64,000 nt of DNA from Thiobacter sp. AK1 (lineage in GTDB: Bacteria; Pseudomonadota; Gammaproteobacteria; Burkholderiales; Thiobacteraceae): contig NZ_JBAJEX010000004.1 of assembly GCF_039822265.1 (NCBI RefSeq), positions 124,001-188,000 of the forward strand, written 5' to 3'. The notes beneath the pieces are model-generated. The model was given only the letters and a program-made list of their open reading frames with translations, did not search any database and was not told the origin of the DNA. Shown piece after piece: positions 18,240 through 26,374 of this stretch. How positions within the stretch are numbered: position 1 is the first letter of the stretch; every line of letters begins with the position of its first letter. The position numbers and the translations under genes were made by a program.

Positions 18240-18350
18240 GCAAAAAAAACGCAGCCCGTGCGGGGCTGCGTTCAAATCCACCAAAGGAGGAGGATGGAGG
18301 AGACAACGATAAGACGCAGGCGCGTCTTACGTATGAGCATTTTCTAATAT
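18240..18350 (-). ncRNA. candidate small RNA with pyrimidine-rich anti-Shine-Dalgarno segment and terminator
   Basis: Read on the minus strand, an 8-bp hairpin (TAAGACGC/GCGTCTTA, four-base loop, about 18310-18330) is followed by an unpaired pyrimidine tract CTCCTCCATCCTCCTCC (about 18286-18303). An intrinsic terminator comes next: a 10-bp stem AACGCAGCCC/GGGCTGCGTT at 18248-18272 and eight T. No minus-strand gene reads into this terminator, which argues for a short independent transcript. The 5' end is uncertain and no strong promoter was identified; TTGCAA near 18365 is a weak possibility. An alternative on the plus strand is a 17-codon frame from 18294 preceded by AAAGGAGGAGG. Confidence 0.4.
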
Positions 18351-18509
18351 TCCGATAGTCTTTGCAAGCATTTCTTGCGCCCTCGCCGGCGCGATCTTCA
18401 AAGTCGTTTTGTATCAATTCCTTAGAAGCAGACGGGGCGATCGGGGCGGGCGTGTTTCGCCTGGCCGCGCCCGCCGCCGCTACAATGGCCATGCCAGCCA
18501 GGAGCCCCT

Positions 18510-19268
18510 ATGGATCTTGCCTACCCGCTCACCGGTCTGCTCACGGCCTTGTTTTTGCCGCCTGGCAGTCCGTTGGTCATGCTCGCGCTCGGTTGGGCTG
18601 TCTGGCCGCGACGACCTCGCCTGGGTCGGGCGCTGGTTCTCGCCGGCACCCTCACCCTGGGCCTGCTGTCGCTGCCCTTCGTCTCGGCCTCGCTGCTACG
18701 CCTGCTCGCTGGCGAGCCTCCCTCGCACTTGGACTTCTCCGGGGCGCAGGCCATCGTGGTGCTGGGTGCCGGCCGCTATCAGGACGCATTGGAATATGGG
18801 GGCGACACGGTCAACAGGCTAGCTCTGGAACGCCTGCGTTATGCAGCGCGGCTAGCGCGGGCCAGCGGCCTGCCCGTGCTGGTGAGCGGCGGTAGCCCGG
18901 AAGGTCGCGTTCCAGAAGCGTCCTTTATGAAGGCCGTCTTGGAAGACGAGTTCGGCGTCCCGGTACGCTGGGTCGAAGCGGATTCGCGCAACACGTGGGA
19001 GAACGCCCGTTTCAGCCAGCGCATTCTCGCGCGCGAGGGCATCGAGCGCATTGTCCTGGTCACCCACGCCTGGCACATGCCCCGCGCCCGCGCTGTGTTC
19101 GAGCGCGCCGGTCTAAAGGTAGTGCCCGCGGGCACGCGTTTTTACACGCCACGCGGACAGGGGCTCGCCGACTGGCTGCCCGATGCCCGTGCGCTGCTTG
19201 ACAGCAGCCATGCCCTGCACGAGGGGCTCGGGCTCATGTGGTATCGCCTGCGCGGCCATACCCGCTAG
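18510..19268 (+). CDS. YdcF/ElyC family membrane protein (DUF218)
   Basis: 252 residues. Two N-terminal membrane segments (about 5-32 and 40-62) precede a DUF218 domain with the conserved AIVVLGAG, LVSGG, EADSRNTWENA and VLVTHAWHMPRA motifs. This matches the longer ElyC/SanA-like members, where the domain faces the periplasm. Family members influence envelope integrity and lipid-carrier metabolism in enterobacteria, but the biochemical activity is not settled. It lies alone downstream of the candidate small RNA, and the OsmC gene follows 44 bases later. Confidence 0.85.
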   Translation: MDLAYPLTGLLTALFLPPGSPLVMLALGWAVWPRRPRLGRALVLAGTLTLGLLSLPFVSASLLRLLAGEPPSHLDFSGAQAIVVLGAGRYQDALEYGGDTVNRLALERLRYAARLARASGLPVLVSGGSPEGRVPEASFMKAVLEDEFGVPVRWVEADSRNTWENARFSQRILAREGIERIVLVTHAWHMPRARAVFERAGLKVVPAGTRFYTPRGQGLADWLPDARALLDSSHALHEGLGLMWYRLRGHTR

Positions 19269-19312
19269 AATGCAGGACTGGCAAGCCGCATCAGACAGAG
19301 GATAGGAAAACC

Positions 19313-19729
19313 ATGAAAGCCCGGGTGAAATGGTTAGAAGACGCCGCCTTCGTGGGCCAGACGGAAAGCGGCCACGCAGTGGTGATGGACGGGCCGCCGG
19401 AGGGGGGTGGCCGCAATTTGGGGCCACGCCCCATGGAAATGCTGCTTTTGGGCACAGGTGGATGCACTGCCTACGACGTGGTCGCCATCCTACGCAAGCA
19501 GCGCCAGCAAGTGGTGGACTGCGTGGCCGAGCTGGACGCCGAGCGCGCCACCACCGACCCGAAGGTATTCACTCGCATCCACATCCATTTCGTGGTCAAG
19601 GGCCGGGATCTCAAGCCGGACGCAGTGGAGCGCGCCATCAATCTGTCAGCGGAAAAGTACTGCTCCGCTTCCATCATGCTCGGCAAGGTCGCCACCATCA
19701 CCCACGACTACGAGATCGTCCAGATCTGA
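19313..19729 (+). CDS. OsmC family protein, YhfA-like
   Basis: The start is the ATG at 19313 (MKARVKWLEDAAFV), giving 138 residues. The two redox cysteines of the OsmC/Ohr fold are present in TGGCTAYDV and EKYCSASIML. The layout (GPRPMEMLLLGTGGC, then IHIHFVVKG) matches the YhfA subgroup rather than Ohr. The fold supports thiol-dependent peroxide reduction, but for this subgroup the substrate is not established. It is located between the YdcF-like gene and a DUF2189 membrane protein. Confidence 0.9.
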   Translation: MKARVKWLEDAAFVGQTESGHAVVMDGPPEGGGRNLGPRPMEMLLLGTGGCTAYDVVAILRKQRQQVVDCVAELDAERATTDPKVFTRIHIHFVVKGRDLKPDAVERAINLSAEKYCSASIMLGKVATITHDYEIVQI

Positions 19730-19905
19730 GCGTGTAAACAACCTGCGGCATAAACTGTTCGCGACGCGGTACTCTTCCGCGTCAACTGATCCGCCTCGGC
19801 GCTGCGCGCTCAAGCTTGGCGCGCCGGCGCCGCTGCGTCTATAAAAGCAGAGGGCGGCGGCCCCAGAACGCCCCAATACCGACCAGATTGCCCGAGGAGG
19901 AACCC

Positions 19906-20706
19906 ATGTCCACCTTGCCCCCACCTTCCGCCGGAAGTCTGCCGCCGGAGCAGCTTCCCTTCGTCGCCCCCTGCCGTATGGTCGAAGCCAGGGCTCCACT
20001 GCGATGGCTAAAGGCGGGCTGGCATGACTTCCGCCACGCCTTACGGTTGAGTCTGACCTACGGTGCCGTGCTCACGGCCTTGAGCGTTTTGATTCTGCTT
20101 GCCAGCTGGCGTTTCGGCATGCTGGCCTTCTACCTGGGCCTGGCGACCGGCTTTGTCTTTGTCGGGCCGGTGCTGGCGGTGGGCCTTTATTCCATCAGCC
20201 GCCAACTGGGCCGCGGCCAGACACTGGAGCTGGGCTATTGTCTGCGGGAGGGCCGGGAACACATCCGCGAGCTGCTGGTCTTGGGCATGGTGCTGCTAGT
20301 GGTACTGCTCCTGTGGGCACGGGCGGCCGCCATGGTGCATGTGTTCTTTCCCACCGAAGGCGAGGTGGATCTGAAGGCACTGGCCACCTTTCTCGGTGTG
20401 GGCAGCCTGGTGGGCGCCCTGTTCGCCATTGTGGTGTTCAGCGCCACGGCGTTTTCCCTGCCCATGATCCTGGACCGACGGGTGGATGCGATCACCGCGG
20501 TGATCACGAGTATGCATGCGGTGCTATGCAACAAGCTGCCCATGCTGCTGTGGGGTCTGATCATCGTCGCCTGCGTGATCGTGGGCTTTGCCACCCTGAC
20601 CCTAGGCTTTCTCGTGCTGCTACCAGTGATCGGGCATGCCACTTGGCATGCCTACCTGGACACCATCGACGCCTCCGCTTGGCCAGAAAACCGGCCAGAA
20701 ACGTAA
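19906..20706 (+). CDS. DUF2189 domain integral membrane protein
   Basis: Start ATG at 19906 with GAGGAGG upstream; 266 residues. A cytoplasmic N-terminus with the conserved PLRWLKAGWHDFRHALRLSL entry is followed by about six transmembrane helices arranged in pairs. The family motifs YCLREGREH, FSLPMILDR and LPVIGHATWHAY are present. Members are widespread in proteobacteria, often near respiratory or cytochrome genes, and no activity is assigned. The gene appears monocistronic, with about 320 bases before the next start. Confidence 0.85.
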   Translation: MSTLPPPSAGSLPPEQLPFVAPCRMVEARAPLRWLKAGWHDFRHALRLSLTYGAVLTALSVLILLASWRFGMLAFYLGLATGFVFVGPVLAVGLYSISRQLGRGQTLELGYCLREGREHIRELLVLGMVLLVVLLLWARAAAMVHVFFPTEGEVDLKALATFLGVGSLVGALFAIVVFSATAFSLPMILDRRVDAITAVITSMHAVLCNKLPMLLWGLIIVACVIVGFATLTLGFLVLLPVIGHATWHAYLDTIDASAWPENRPET

Positions 20707-21029
20707 ACACCCAGCCAGCGCGCAGCCTTGTTTTCCTCGGCATCGAGCCGATTGCCCGGAGCTGCACGCGCATGCGTCCCACAACGCGCGTCATCGCCCG
20801 CTGAGCTTTGGACACCCAAGCTCACGGTTCGCCTGGCCGGAACGCCTTTTGCCGATCGAATGCGTCGTGCTTGCTCCGAAGACACTCAGCCTGCGCATCC
20901 GCTCGCTGGAAAGGGCGCTACAATTTCCTCGCTTGCGCCGGGAACAGTGCGGCCGACGGTGTTCGGCCATCCCCTTGTGGTGCGCAGGCACAGGCAGAAA
21001 TCCGGGAAAAACGTTTTCAAGGAGCCACC
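20707..21029. other. intergenic stretch before the transglutaminase-like gene
   Basis: About 320 bases. The frame of the following gene stays open through much of it, but the translation is Cys/Arg/Ser-rich and lacks a ribosome binding site, whereas the Tat-signal start at 21030 has one. No repeat, RNA or clear promoter was recognised. Confidence 0.5.
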
Positions 21030-22073
21030 ATGAAACGACGTGATTTTCTGCGCCTCACTGCATTCTTGCCCCTCTATGCCGCCCTTCCTCCGGTGGCGGA
21101 AGCGACGCATGATGCCGCCTGGCGCACTTTCGAGCTCACCTACGACATCGACCTCGCAGCCCACCCAGGTGCCGGCCAACTCTGGCTACCCCTGCCCCAG
21201 GATGCCGGGGACTATCAGCGCGTACTCTCCATCGAGTGCTCGAGCGCGGTTCCCGCTACCCTGCACTGGGATGACACCTACCACGCACCCATTGTGCGGC
21301 TGGCGTTCGATTCCGAAGAGCGGAGCCGTACCCTGACGGTGAAGACGCGCATCGCCACCCGCGACCGGCATCCCCCCATGCCGGTCCTGCGCCCGCAGGG
21401 CATGCAAGAGGCGGCGCTGTACCTCAAACCCACCGAGCACATGCCGATAGATGGCATCGTGCGTGATACCGCCCTTCGCATCACACGGGGGCTGCGCGGT
21501 GCAGACGCCAAGGCGCGCGCAATCTATGAGTGGGTGGTGGACAACACCTTTCGCGATCCCAACACGCGCGGCTGCGGGCTGGGCGACATCAAATTCATGT
21601 TGGAATCCGGCAACCTGGGTGGCAAGTGCGCGGACATCAACTCCCTGTTTGTGGGGCTCGCCCGCGCGGCCGGGGTTCCTGCTCGGGAGTTCTATGGCGT
21701 GCGGGTAGCGGAATCGGCCCAGTTCAAGAGCCTCGGTAAGAGCGGCGACATCTCCAAGGCGCAGCACTGCCGCGCGGAATATTTTTCGCCGCGGCGCGGC
21801 TGGGTGGCGGTGGATCCGGCAGATGTGCGCAAAGCGGTGCTGGAGGAAAAGCTTTCGCTCGACGACCCCAGGATCGTCGCGCTCAGGAAGCGCCTGTTCG
21901 GCTACTGGGAGATGAACTGGGTCGGGTTCAACCACGGCCGAGACTTCACGCTACCCCAGGGCGATACGGTTGCCTATCTCATGTATCCCTATGCCCGGTT
22001 CGGTGACAAGGTGATCGATGGCCGCGAGCCGGAGGCCCTGAAGTTCCGCCTCACCAGCCGCGAAATCGGGTGA
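21030..22073 (+). CDS. Tat-exported transglutaminase-like protein
   Basis: The start is the ATG at 21030 with AAGGAG five bases upstream. The 347-residue product opens with a twin-arginine signal (MKRRDFLRLTAFLPL...AEA), so it is exported folded. After an N-terminal beta-sandwich region (to about 130) comes a transglutaminase-like core. The core has the Cys in GGKCADINSLFVGLARAAG, the His in AQHCRAEYF and the Asp in WVAVDPADVRK, so the Cys-His-Asp triad looks complete. Bacterial members act as proteases or transamidases in the periplasm, and the substrate here is unknown. It converges with a small minus-strand gene seven bases after its stop. Confidence 0.85.
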   Translation: MKRRDFLRLTAFLPLYAALPPVAEATHDAAWRTFELTYDIDLAAHPGAGQLWLPLPQDAGDYQRVLSIECSSAVPATLHWDDTYHAPIVRLAFDSEERSRTLTVKTRIATRDRHPPMPVLRPQGMQEAALYLKPTEHMPIDGIVRDTALRITRGLRGADAKARAIYEWVVDNTFRDPNTRGCGLGDIKFMLESGNLGGKCADINSLFVGLARAAGVPAREFYGVRVAESAQFKSLGKSGDISKAQHCRAEYFSPRRGWVAVDPADVRKAVLEEKLSLDDPRIVALRKRLFGYWEMNWVGFNHGRDFTLPQGDTVAYLMYPYARFGDKVIDGREPEALKFRLTSREIG

Positions 22074-22080
22074 GCCTGCT

Positions 22081-22386
22081 TCAGTGCCGGGGCGGTGGCA
22101 ACATTTCGAGTTGAGCGCGTAGGATGCTGAGCCGGCGTTCCACCGCGCGCACGTCCGGATGGGCGGGCGCGTAGCGGGTGAGCAAATCGGCTCGCCGCGC
22201 TTCCAGGGCGCGGATGTCTTGCTGGATTTCCTCGCGCGTGCGATGCGGCGCAGGAACCTGGGCGCGCCTGGCTGCGTCTTCCCCGGCAGCCGCCGGCTGC
22301 TGGGGAAACAGCGGCTCCTGGGCGGCCGTGGGCTCCACCATGGCGGCGAGCGTGCCGATTAGTAGGAATAGCCACTTGCTGTCCAT
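22081..22386 (-). CDS. small periplasmic coiled-coil protein
   Basis: 101 residues from the ATG at 22386, with AAGGAGG just upstream. A signal peptide (MDSKWLFLLIGTLAAMVEPTAA) leads to a Pro/Ala-rich linker and a helical coil. The segment LLTRYAPAHPDVRAVERRL resembles the YTPKHPDV coiled-coil motif of Wzz/GumC chain-length proteins, but the membrane segments and the rest of that family are missing. It is therefore probably a short exported coiled-coil protein. No operon partner is apparent; it faces the transglutaminase-like gene. Confidence 0.65.
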   Translation of the reverse strand: MDSKWLFLLIGTLAAMVEPTAAQEPLFPQQPAAAGEDAARRAQVPAPHRTREEIQQDIRALEARRADLLTRYAPAHPDVRAVERRLSILRAQLEMLPPPRH

Positions 22387-22486
22387 ACCCCTCCTTCCCC
22401 GCACGACGGCGGGCCAACCTTCAAATTGTCATTCGGAATGTTCTATGCTGTAGCAGGCCCGTCGTTTCCATGCAAGGTCGGTCGCC

Positions 22487-22585
22487 ATGATAAATGGCTT
22501 CCCCTGGCTTAGGCTGGCACTCGCTTGCCTGCTGTGCATTGGCGGCATCATAATGCTGGTGCTGCTGGTGGAGGGCTGGTGGTAA
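22487..22585 (+). CDS. tiny single-pass membrane protein (32 aa)
   Basis: ATG at 22487 opens a 33-codon frame: a short polar start (MINGFPWLR), one strongly hydrophobic helix (LALACLLCIGGIIMLVLLV) and the end EGWW. It stops 29 bases before the start of a DUF2892 membrane protein in the same direction. The ribosome binding site is weak (GGTCGG), so expression is not certain. The clean transmembrane pattern and position favour a real small protein. No family is recognised. Confidence 0.45.
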   Translation: MINGFPWLRLALACLLCIGGIIMLVLLVEGWW

Positions 22586-22614
22586 TCGTTTCGTTCCTAA
22601 CCAAGGAGAGCATC

Positions 22615-22818
22615 ATGAAGAAGAACATGGGCGGCGCAGACCGCATCATCCGACTCATCATCGCGGCCATCATCGCCGTGCTGTATTTCACCGGACAGAT
22701 CAGCGGCACCCTCGCGATCATTCTGGGTATCATCGCCATCGCCTTCCTGCTGACCAGTCTCATCGGCTGGTGTCCGCTCTACGTGCCGTTCAAGATTTCG
22801 ACCTGCAAGCACGAGTGA
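22615..22818 (+). CDS. DUF2892 (YgaP-like) inner membrane protein
   Basis: 67 residues from the ATG at 22615, preceded by AAGGAG. The amphipathic start MKKNMGGADRIIRLIIA is followed by two transmembrane helices and the conserved IGWCPLYVPFKISTCK end with two cysteines, the hallmarks of the DUF2892 family, which also forms the membrane part of the rhodanese YgaP. This copy lacks a rhodanese domain. Function is unknown; the family is often associated with sulfur chemistry. Confidence 0.9.
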   Translation: MKKNMGGADRIIRLIIAAIIAVLYFTGQISGTLAIILGIIAIAFLLTSLIGWCPLYVPFKISTCKHE

Positions 22819-22884
22819 GCCCACCGCGTCAGGGGCGAAAAGCTGGCCGCCCACCGGCGGCATTGATCAATGGGGGGCACGGCC

Positions 22885-23517
22885 ATGGCTGAGCTCGGCA
22901 CCGCCTCGGGCAGTGCCGAGTCGGCGGGCCTGTTGCGGCGGGCGGCGTCCCATGCCGCGCGCGAGGCACGCCGTCGGCGCAGCCAGCGGCTGATGCTGGC
23001 GATTGCGCTGGCGGTGAGTCTAGCGATGCTCCTAGTGGTGGCAGTGGTCGCCGGTATCCAGATTCAGCATCTGACCGCCGAGAACGCGAGCCTTGCCAAC
23101 GATCTCTTTCGCGCACGGCAAAAGCTGGAACGCATCGAGCCCGAACTGGAGAAGACGCGCCAGGAGCTCACCAGTGTCACGCGCGGCCGCCTGCCTCATC
23201 TCAAGGAACTGACACCGGACAAAGTTATCCCCCTCGACGCGGGCTATGTGAAGAACATCGTGTTCACCGTCCTGCGCCAGAACGGTCAGACCCGCTATGA
23301 ATACCGGGCGGTACTGGAAAACGCCGGCGAGACCATGCTGCGACCGGAGGTGCGTGTGTTCGTATTCGATCAGCGCGGCATCCAGGTGGGATCGGGCGAA
23401 ATCACGGACCGTACCGAAATGATCCCGGGTGAAAGCCGCGCCTATTCGGCCAGCATCGAGCGCTTCATGGACGAAGAGCCCCGCTACTTCTACGTCTGGG
23501 CGCGCCGCAAGAAATAG
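22885..23517 (+). CDS. membrane-anchored coiled-coil protein with beta-rich C-terminal domain
   Basis: 210 residues from the ATG at 22885, chosen because a GGGGGG tract lies upstream; an ATG at 22870 would add five residues. A basic cytoplasmic N-terminus is followed by one transmembrane helix (LMLAIALAVSLAMLLVVAVVAGI) and a coiled coil (LTAENASLANDLFRARQKLE to RQELTSV). The C-terminal immunoglobulin-like or FxLYD-like domain contains VFTVLRQNGQTRYEYRAVLEN and VRVFVFDQRGIQVG, which suggests an extracytoplasmic beta sandwich. No named family is assigned. It converges with the MerB-like gene five bases later. Confidence 0.7.
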   Translation: MAELGTASGSAESAGLLRRAASHAAREARRRRSQRLMLAIALAVSLAMLLVVAVVAGIQIQHLTAENASLANDLFRARQKLERIEPELEKTRQELTSVTRGRLPHLKELTPDKVIPLDAGYVKNIVFTVLRQNGQTRYEYRAVLENAGETMLRPEVRVFVFDQRGIQVGSGEITDRTEMIPGESRAYSASIERFMDEEPRYFYVWARRKK

Positions 23518-23522
23518 CCGCG

Positions 23523-24173
23523 TCAGAGGGGCTCGCCCCGGATCAGTTTGCGCTGGAACGCATAAAAGGCGTTAGCCACCGCCGAGGCCTCAGCGAGCGA
23601 CAGCGTCTGCCGAGCACCTTCCGCCTCGCTCGGGCGCAGGAAACGAATCCCCGGCGCGAGATCGAAAGCATAACGCAGCACTTGATCCGCCACCTTGCGT
23701 AATGCCACGCGCGCCACGCCCAAGTCTTCCGCCCGAGGCGTGCCGCCTTCACCCACCACGATCTGAAGGCGCGCGCCACTGACAGGACAGGTGGCCTCGA
23801 TGATAGCCGCCGTCGCCTGAAGCCGCGGCAACGCCAGCGCGTCCAAGGCCGACAGCGCGTGCACCGTCTCGTGGGGCACGTGCACGAGAATGTCGGTGGC
23901 CGCGGCGCTAAACGGCGGACAAGTGATGCGCCCGTCCACGATCTTCAGCGCATCCAACGCCACAAGCTCCTCCAGAGCTTCCCGGTCGAAGCCCTCCGGC
24001 GTGGGCGCCGCGCCCGTCTGCACCCAGCGCAGCAACACCGCGAGATAGGTTTCGCGCGTGGCCTCGCAGGCCGCAAGCCGCAGACGCTGCTCCAAGGGCC
24101 AAGCCCGGTGCAGGGCGGCGAGCGCCGCCAGCACTCGCTTTGGATCCACCGGCGCAGTGATGGTTGCATTCAT
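23523..24173 (-). CDS. MerB-like protein lacking the catalytic cysteines
   Basis: 216 residues. An N-terminal winged-helix-like domain (about 1-90) is followed by the alkylmercury-lyase core. The segment HALSALDALALPRLQATAAII and then ATCPVSGARLQIVV aligns with the MerB signature in which W-C-A-L-D carries the first catalytic Cys and the Asp. Here the Cys is Ser while the Asp is kept. The second catalytic Cys expected about 60 residues later is also absent. The fold is therefore MerB-like, but cleavage of carbon-mercury bonds is unlikely. No mer gene is nearby, so mercury resistance is not supported. The real role may be binding of another ligand. Confidence 0.65.
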   Translation of the reverse strand: MNATITAPVDPKRVLAALAALHRAWPLEQRLRLAACEATRETYLAVLLRWVQTGAAPTPEGFDREALEELVALDALKIVDGRITCPPFSAAATDILVHVPHETVHALSALDALALPRLQATAAIIEATCPVSGARLQIVVGEGGTPRAEDLGVARVALRKVADQVLRYAFDLAPGIRFLRPSEAEGARQTLSLAEASAVANAFYAFQRKLIRGEPL

Positions 24174-24257
24174 GGTCGAGCGAAAAAGGCCACGCAGCCG
24201 GACTTTGCTTTTAGCGGGCGTGCCGCCGCGACGACCCTTGCCTACCGGGTGATGCCG

Positions 24258-24767
24258 TTACAGTGACGCGGATTCCAGATCCAGCGCGATAGCATCCAGC
24301 CCCGCTTTGGCGCAGGCTTCGTCCTGTTCGCCCGTGGGCGCACCCGACACGCCCACGGCGCCGACGATGTTGCCGGCTGCCTCGATAGGCAATCCGCCGG
24401 CCGAGAACACCAAGCCTTCCACCTTGCCCACCGAAAAGGGATGTGTGAAGCGACTCGCCATGCTGCCGGTGGAGGCGTTGAAATTCACGGCAGTGTAGGC
24501 TTTCTGGCGGCTAATCTCCAGGGTCAGACGCGGTGCGAGGGTGTCACGCAGCACCACCATGGGGTCACCGCTGCGGTCCACCACGGTCACCGCGATCTGA
24601 ATGCCCTGCTTGCGGCACGCTTCCAGCGTGGCACGGGCGAGCTTCTCTGATGCTTCCACCGTCAGGCGGGGAATTTTCACCGCCACCGGCATTTCTGCGG
24701 CAGCAACGGGCGAAGTGGCGACAACAAGTACGGCCGCGAGGACAGGGATGGAAAAGGCATGACGCAT
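24258..24767 (-). CDS. exported GlcG/HbpS-family protein (haem-binding-like)
   Basis: Start ATG at 24767 with AGGAG eight bases upstream; 169 residues. A cleavable signal peptide (to about AAAEMP) is followed by the complete GlcG/HbpS fold: LARATLEACRKQGI, VTVVDRSGDPMVVLRD, ISRQKAYTAVNF, then GLPIEAAGNIVGAVGVSGAPTG and the final EQDEACAKAGLDAI. Some homologues bind haem or cobalamin and act as extracellular redox sensors; others are linked to glycolate metabolism. Export to the periplasm fits a binding or sensing role. It stands alone. Confidence 0.88.
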   Translation of the reverse strand: MRHAFSIPVLAAVLVVATSPVAAAEMPVAVKIPRLTVEASEKLARATLEACRKQGIQIAVTVVDRSGDPMVVLRDTLAPRLTLEISRQKAYTAVNFNASTGSMASRFTHPFSVGKVEGLVFSAGGLPIEAAGNIVGAVGVSGAPTGEQDEACAKAGLDAIALDLESASL

Positions 24768-24932
24768 GGTCGAACTCCTGTTTGTTCGGTTGGAAAACGA
24801 AGGGCAGTGCATGGCACTCTTGTTTTTATAGCGTAATTTGCAGCGCGCGGGGTGGTCACGCGCTTTTGCCGCAGAACGGCGCCACGACCGCGCCCTCACT
24901 GCGTGCATTGCGCGGAGGCGGCGGCAAGGCGC

Positions 24933-25655
24933 TCAGAAGGTGTGGTAGAGATGTCCGTCCCGTTCCAGTGCGAGCCGCTCCAGACGGTAGTCCGGGAAAA
25001 TGGCTGCCACGGTTTGCCAGAAAGCGCGCGAATGGTTCATGTGCCGCAGGTGGGCGAGCTCGTGGGCCACGACGTAGTCGATCTGGCCGCAGGGTGCCTG
25101 GATCAGCCGCCAAGACAGGCGCAGGCGGCCTTCCGGCGTACACACGCCCCAACTGGTGCGCGCCTCCGACAGCCGAAACGGCGGTGGTGTCACCGGCAGG
25201 CGTGCGGCCAGCACCACCAGCCGCTGCGCGAAGTAGCGCTGGGCCTGGTCACGGTACCAGGTGCGCACCTGGGTCATTACCTGGTCGGCATCCGCCGGAT
25301 CGTGCACGCCCATTAGCAGCCGGCTCGCGGTGCGGATGGGCTCGGCGCGAGTGTGGGTGCGATAGAGGTAAAGTTCGAGATTCTCGCCCAAGAAGAGCAG
25401 ACGCTCGCCGCTCTTCCACTGGCGCGGCGGCAGGCGGCGCGCCTCCATCTGCGCCAGTTTCTCCACGATCCAGTCGCGCCGCATGAGCAGCACTCGCTCC
25501 AGGTGGCGATAGGGCTCCCGCGGCGGCGCGCTGACGGTGAGTCCATCCTCATCCACCTTAAGCCCGATGGTTCTACGCCGCCGACGCAGCAGGGTGTAGC
25601 TGAGCTGCCGGTCTGGCAACGCGAGCACCCGGGTTTCCTGCTGGGGATAGCCCAT
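24933..25655 (-). CDS. M48-type metallopeptidase, YgjP/WLM-like (SprT fold)
   Basis: 240 residues from the ATG at 25655, which shares its A with the plsC stop codon (TGATG), so translation is coupled. The N-terminal half has the beta-hairpin region RRRRRTIGLKVDEDGLTVSAP typical of YgjP-like proteins. The zinc site is HELAHLRHMNHSRAFW, with HExxH plus a third His. LSEARTSWGVCTPEGRLRLSWRL is the conserved block before it. The family is cytoplasmic and its substrates are not known. It is the last gene of the glyQ-glyS-gmhB-plsC cluster. Confidence 0.9.
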   Translation of the reverse strand: MGYPQQETRVLALPDRQLSYTLLRRRRRTIGLKVDEDGLTVSAPPREPYRHLERVLLMRRDWIVEKLAQMEARRLPPRQWKSGERLLFLGENLELYLYRTHTRAEPIRTASRLLMGVHDPADADQVMTQVRTWYRDQAQRYFAQRLVVLAARLPVTPPPFRLSEARTSWGVCTPEGRLRLSWRLIQAPCGQIDYVVAHELAHLRHMNHSRAFWQTVAAIFPDYRLERLALERDGHLYHTF

Positions 25656-26374
25656 CAGCCGCGCCTCGCTGGGGGGAGTCTTGCCATTTCGCCCTCGATC
25701 CAGGCTTCCACCCGAGCGTTGATCTCGCCCGCCTTGAGTCCCGTGGTTTCGATCACCGGGCCGATGCTCACGGTGATGGTGCCCGGGTATCTCAGGAAGG
25801 CATGCCGCGGCCACAGCTCGCCCGCGTTGTGGGCGATGGGCACCACGGGCGCGCCGGTGTGGGCGGCAAGCCATGCGCCACCGATGCCATAGCGGCCGCG
25901 ATGGCCTGGCGCCACGCGTGTACCCTCGGGAAAAATGAGTACCCAGAAACCTTGCTCGAGCCGCTGGCGGCCTTGTTCCGTGATCCGGCGCAGGGCCTCC
26001 TTGCCGGCGCGCCGGTCGATGGCGATGGGCGAAAGCATGGCGAAACCCCAGCCAAAGAAGGGAAGCTTAAGCAGCTCGCGTTTGATGACCATGGCCAGGG
26101 GCGGCAACAGGATGGGCAGGGCAATGGTTTCCCACGCAGACTGGTGTTTGGCCATGACAATGGCCGGCCGGCTCGGGAGATTCTCCCGGCCCAGGATGCG
26201 ATAGTCGATGCCGAGCAGCAGCCGTGCTAGCCACACCACGACGCGGTTCCAGACGGTGATGATGCGATAGCGGGTGAGCGCGGAAAACGGGAAGGTGCCG
26301 AGCGCGATCAGGGAAAAAATCACGGTGGCAATTAGACGCGCGAGCTCGAACAGGGCGCAGCGCAGGACGATCAT
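25655..26374 (-). CDS. plsC: 1-acyl-sn-glycerol-3-phosphate acyltransferase
   Basis: 239 residues with an N-terminal hydrophobic segment and the LPLAT motifs. The catalytic block is KHQSAWETIALP (H-x4-E rather than the commoner H-x4-D, as in several betaproteobacterial homologues). FPEGTRVAPGHRGRYGIGG and VVPIAHNAGELWPRH are the acceptor-binding motifs. The enzyme makes phosphatidic acid at the inner membrane. Its start overlaps the gmhB stop by four bases and its stop overlaps the YgjP start. Confidence 0.93.
   Translation of the reverse strand: MIVLRCALFELARLIATVIFSLIALGTFPFSALTRYRIITVWNRVVVWLARLLLGIDYRILGRENLPSRPAIVMAKHQSAWETIALPILLPPLAMVIKRELLKLPFFGWGFAMLSPIAIDRRAGKEALRRITEQGRQRLEQGFWVLIFPEGTRVAPGHRGRYGIGGAWLAAHTGAPVVPIAHNAGELWPRHAFLRYPGTITVSIGPVIETTGLKAGEINARVEAWIEGEMARLPPARRG

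Noticed and set aside
19762-19782. Perfect 7-bp hairpin GACGCGG/CCGCGTC after the OsmC gene as a terminator
   Set aside because: There is no T run on either side, so it is not a credible intrinsic terminator.
23523-24173. Mercury resistance gene merB
   Set aside because: The catalytic cysteines are missing and no other mer gene is near, so the resistance label is not justified.
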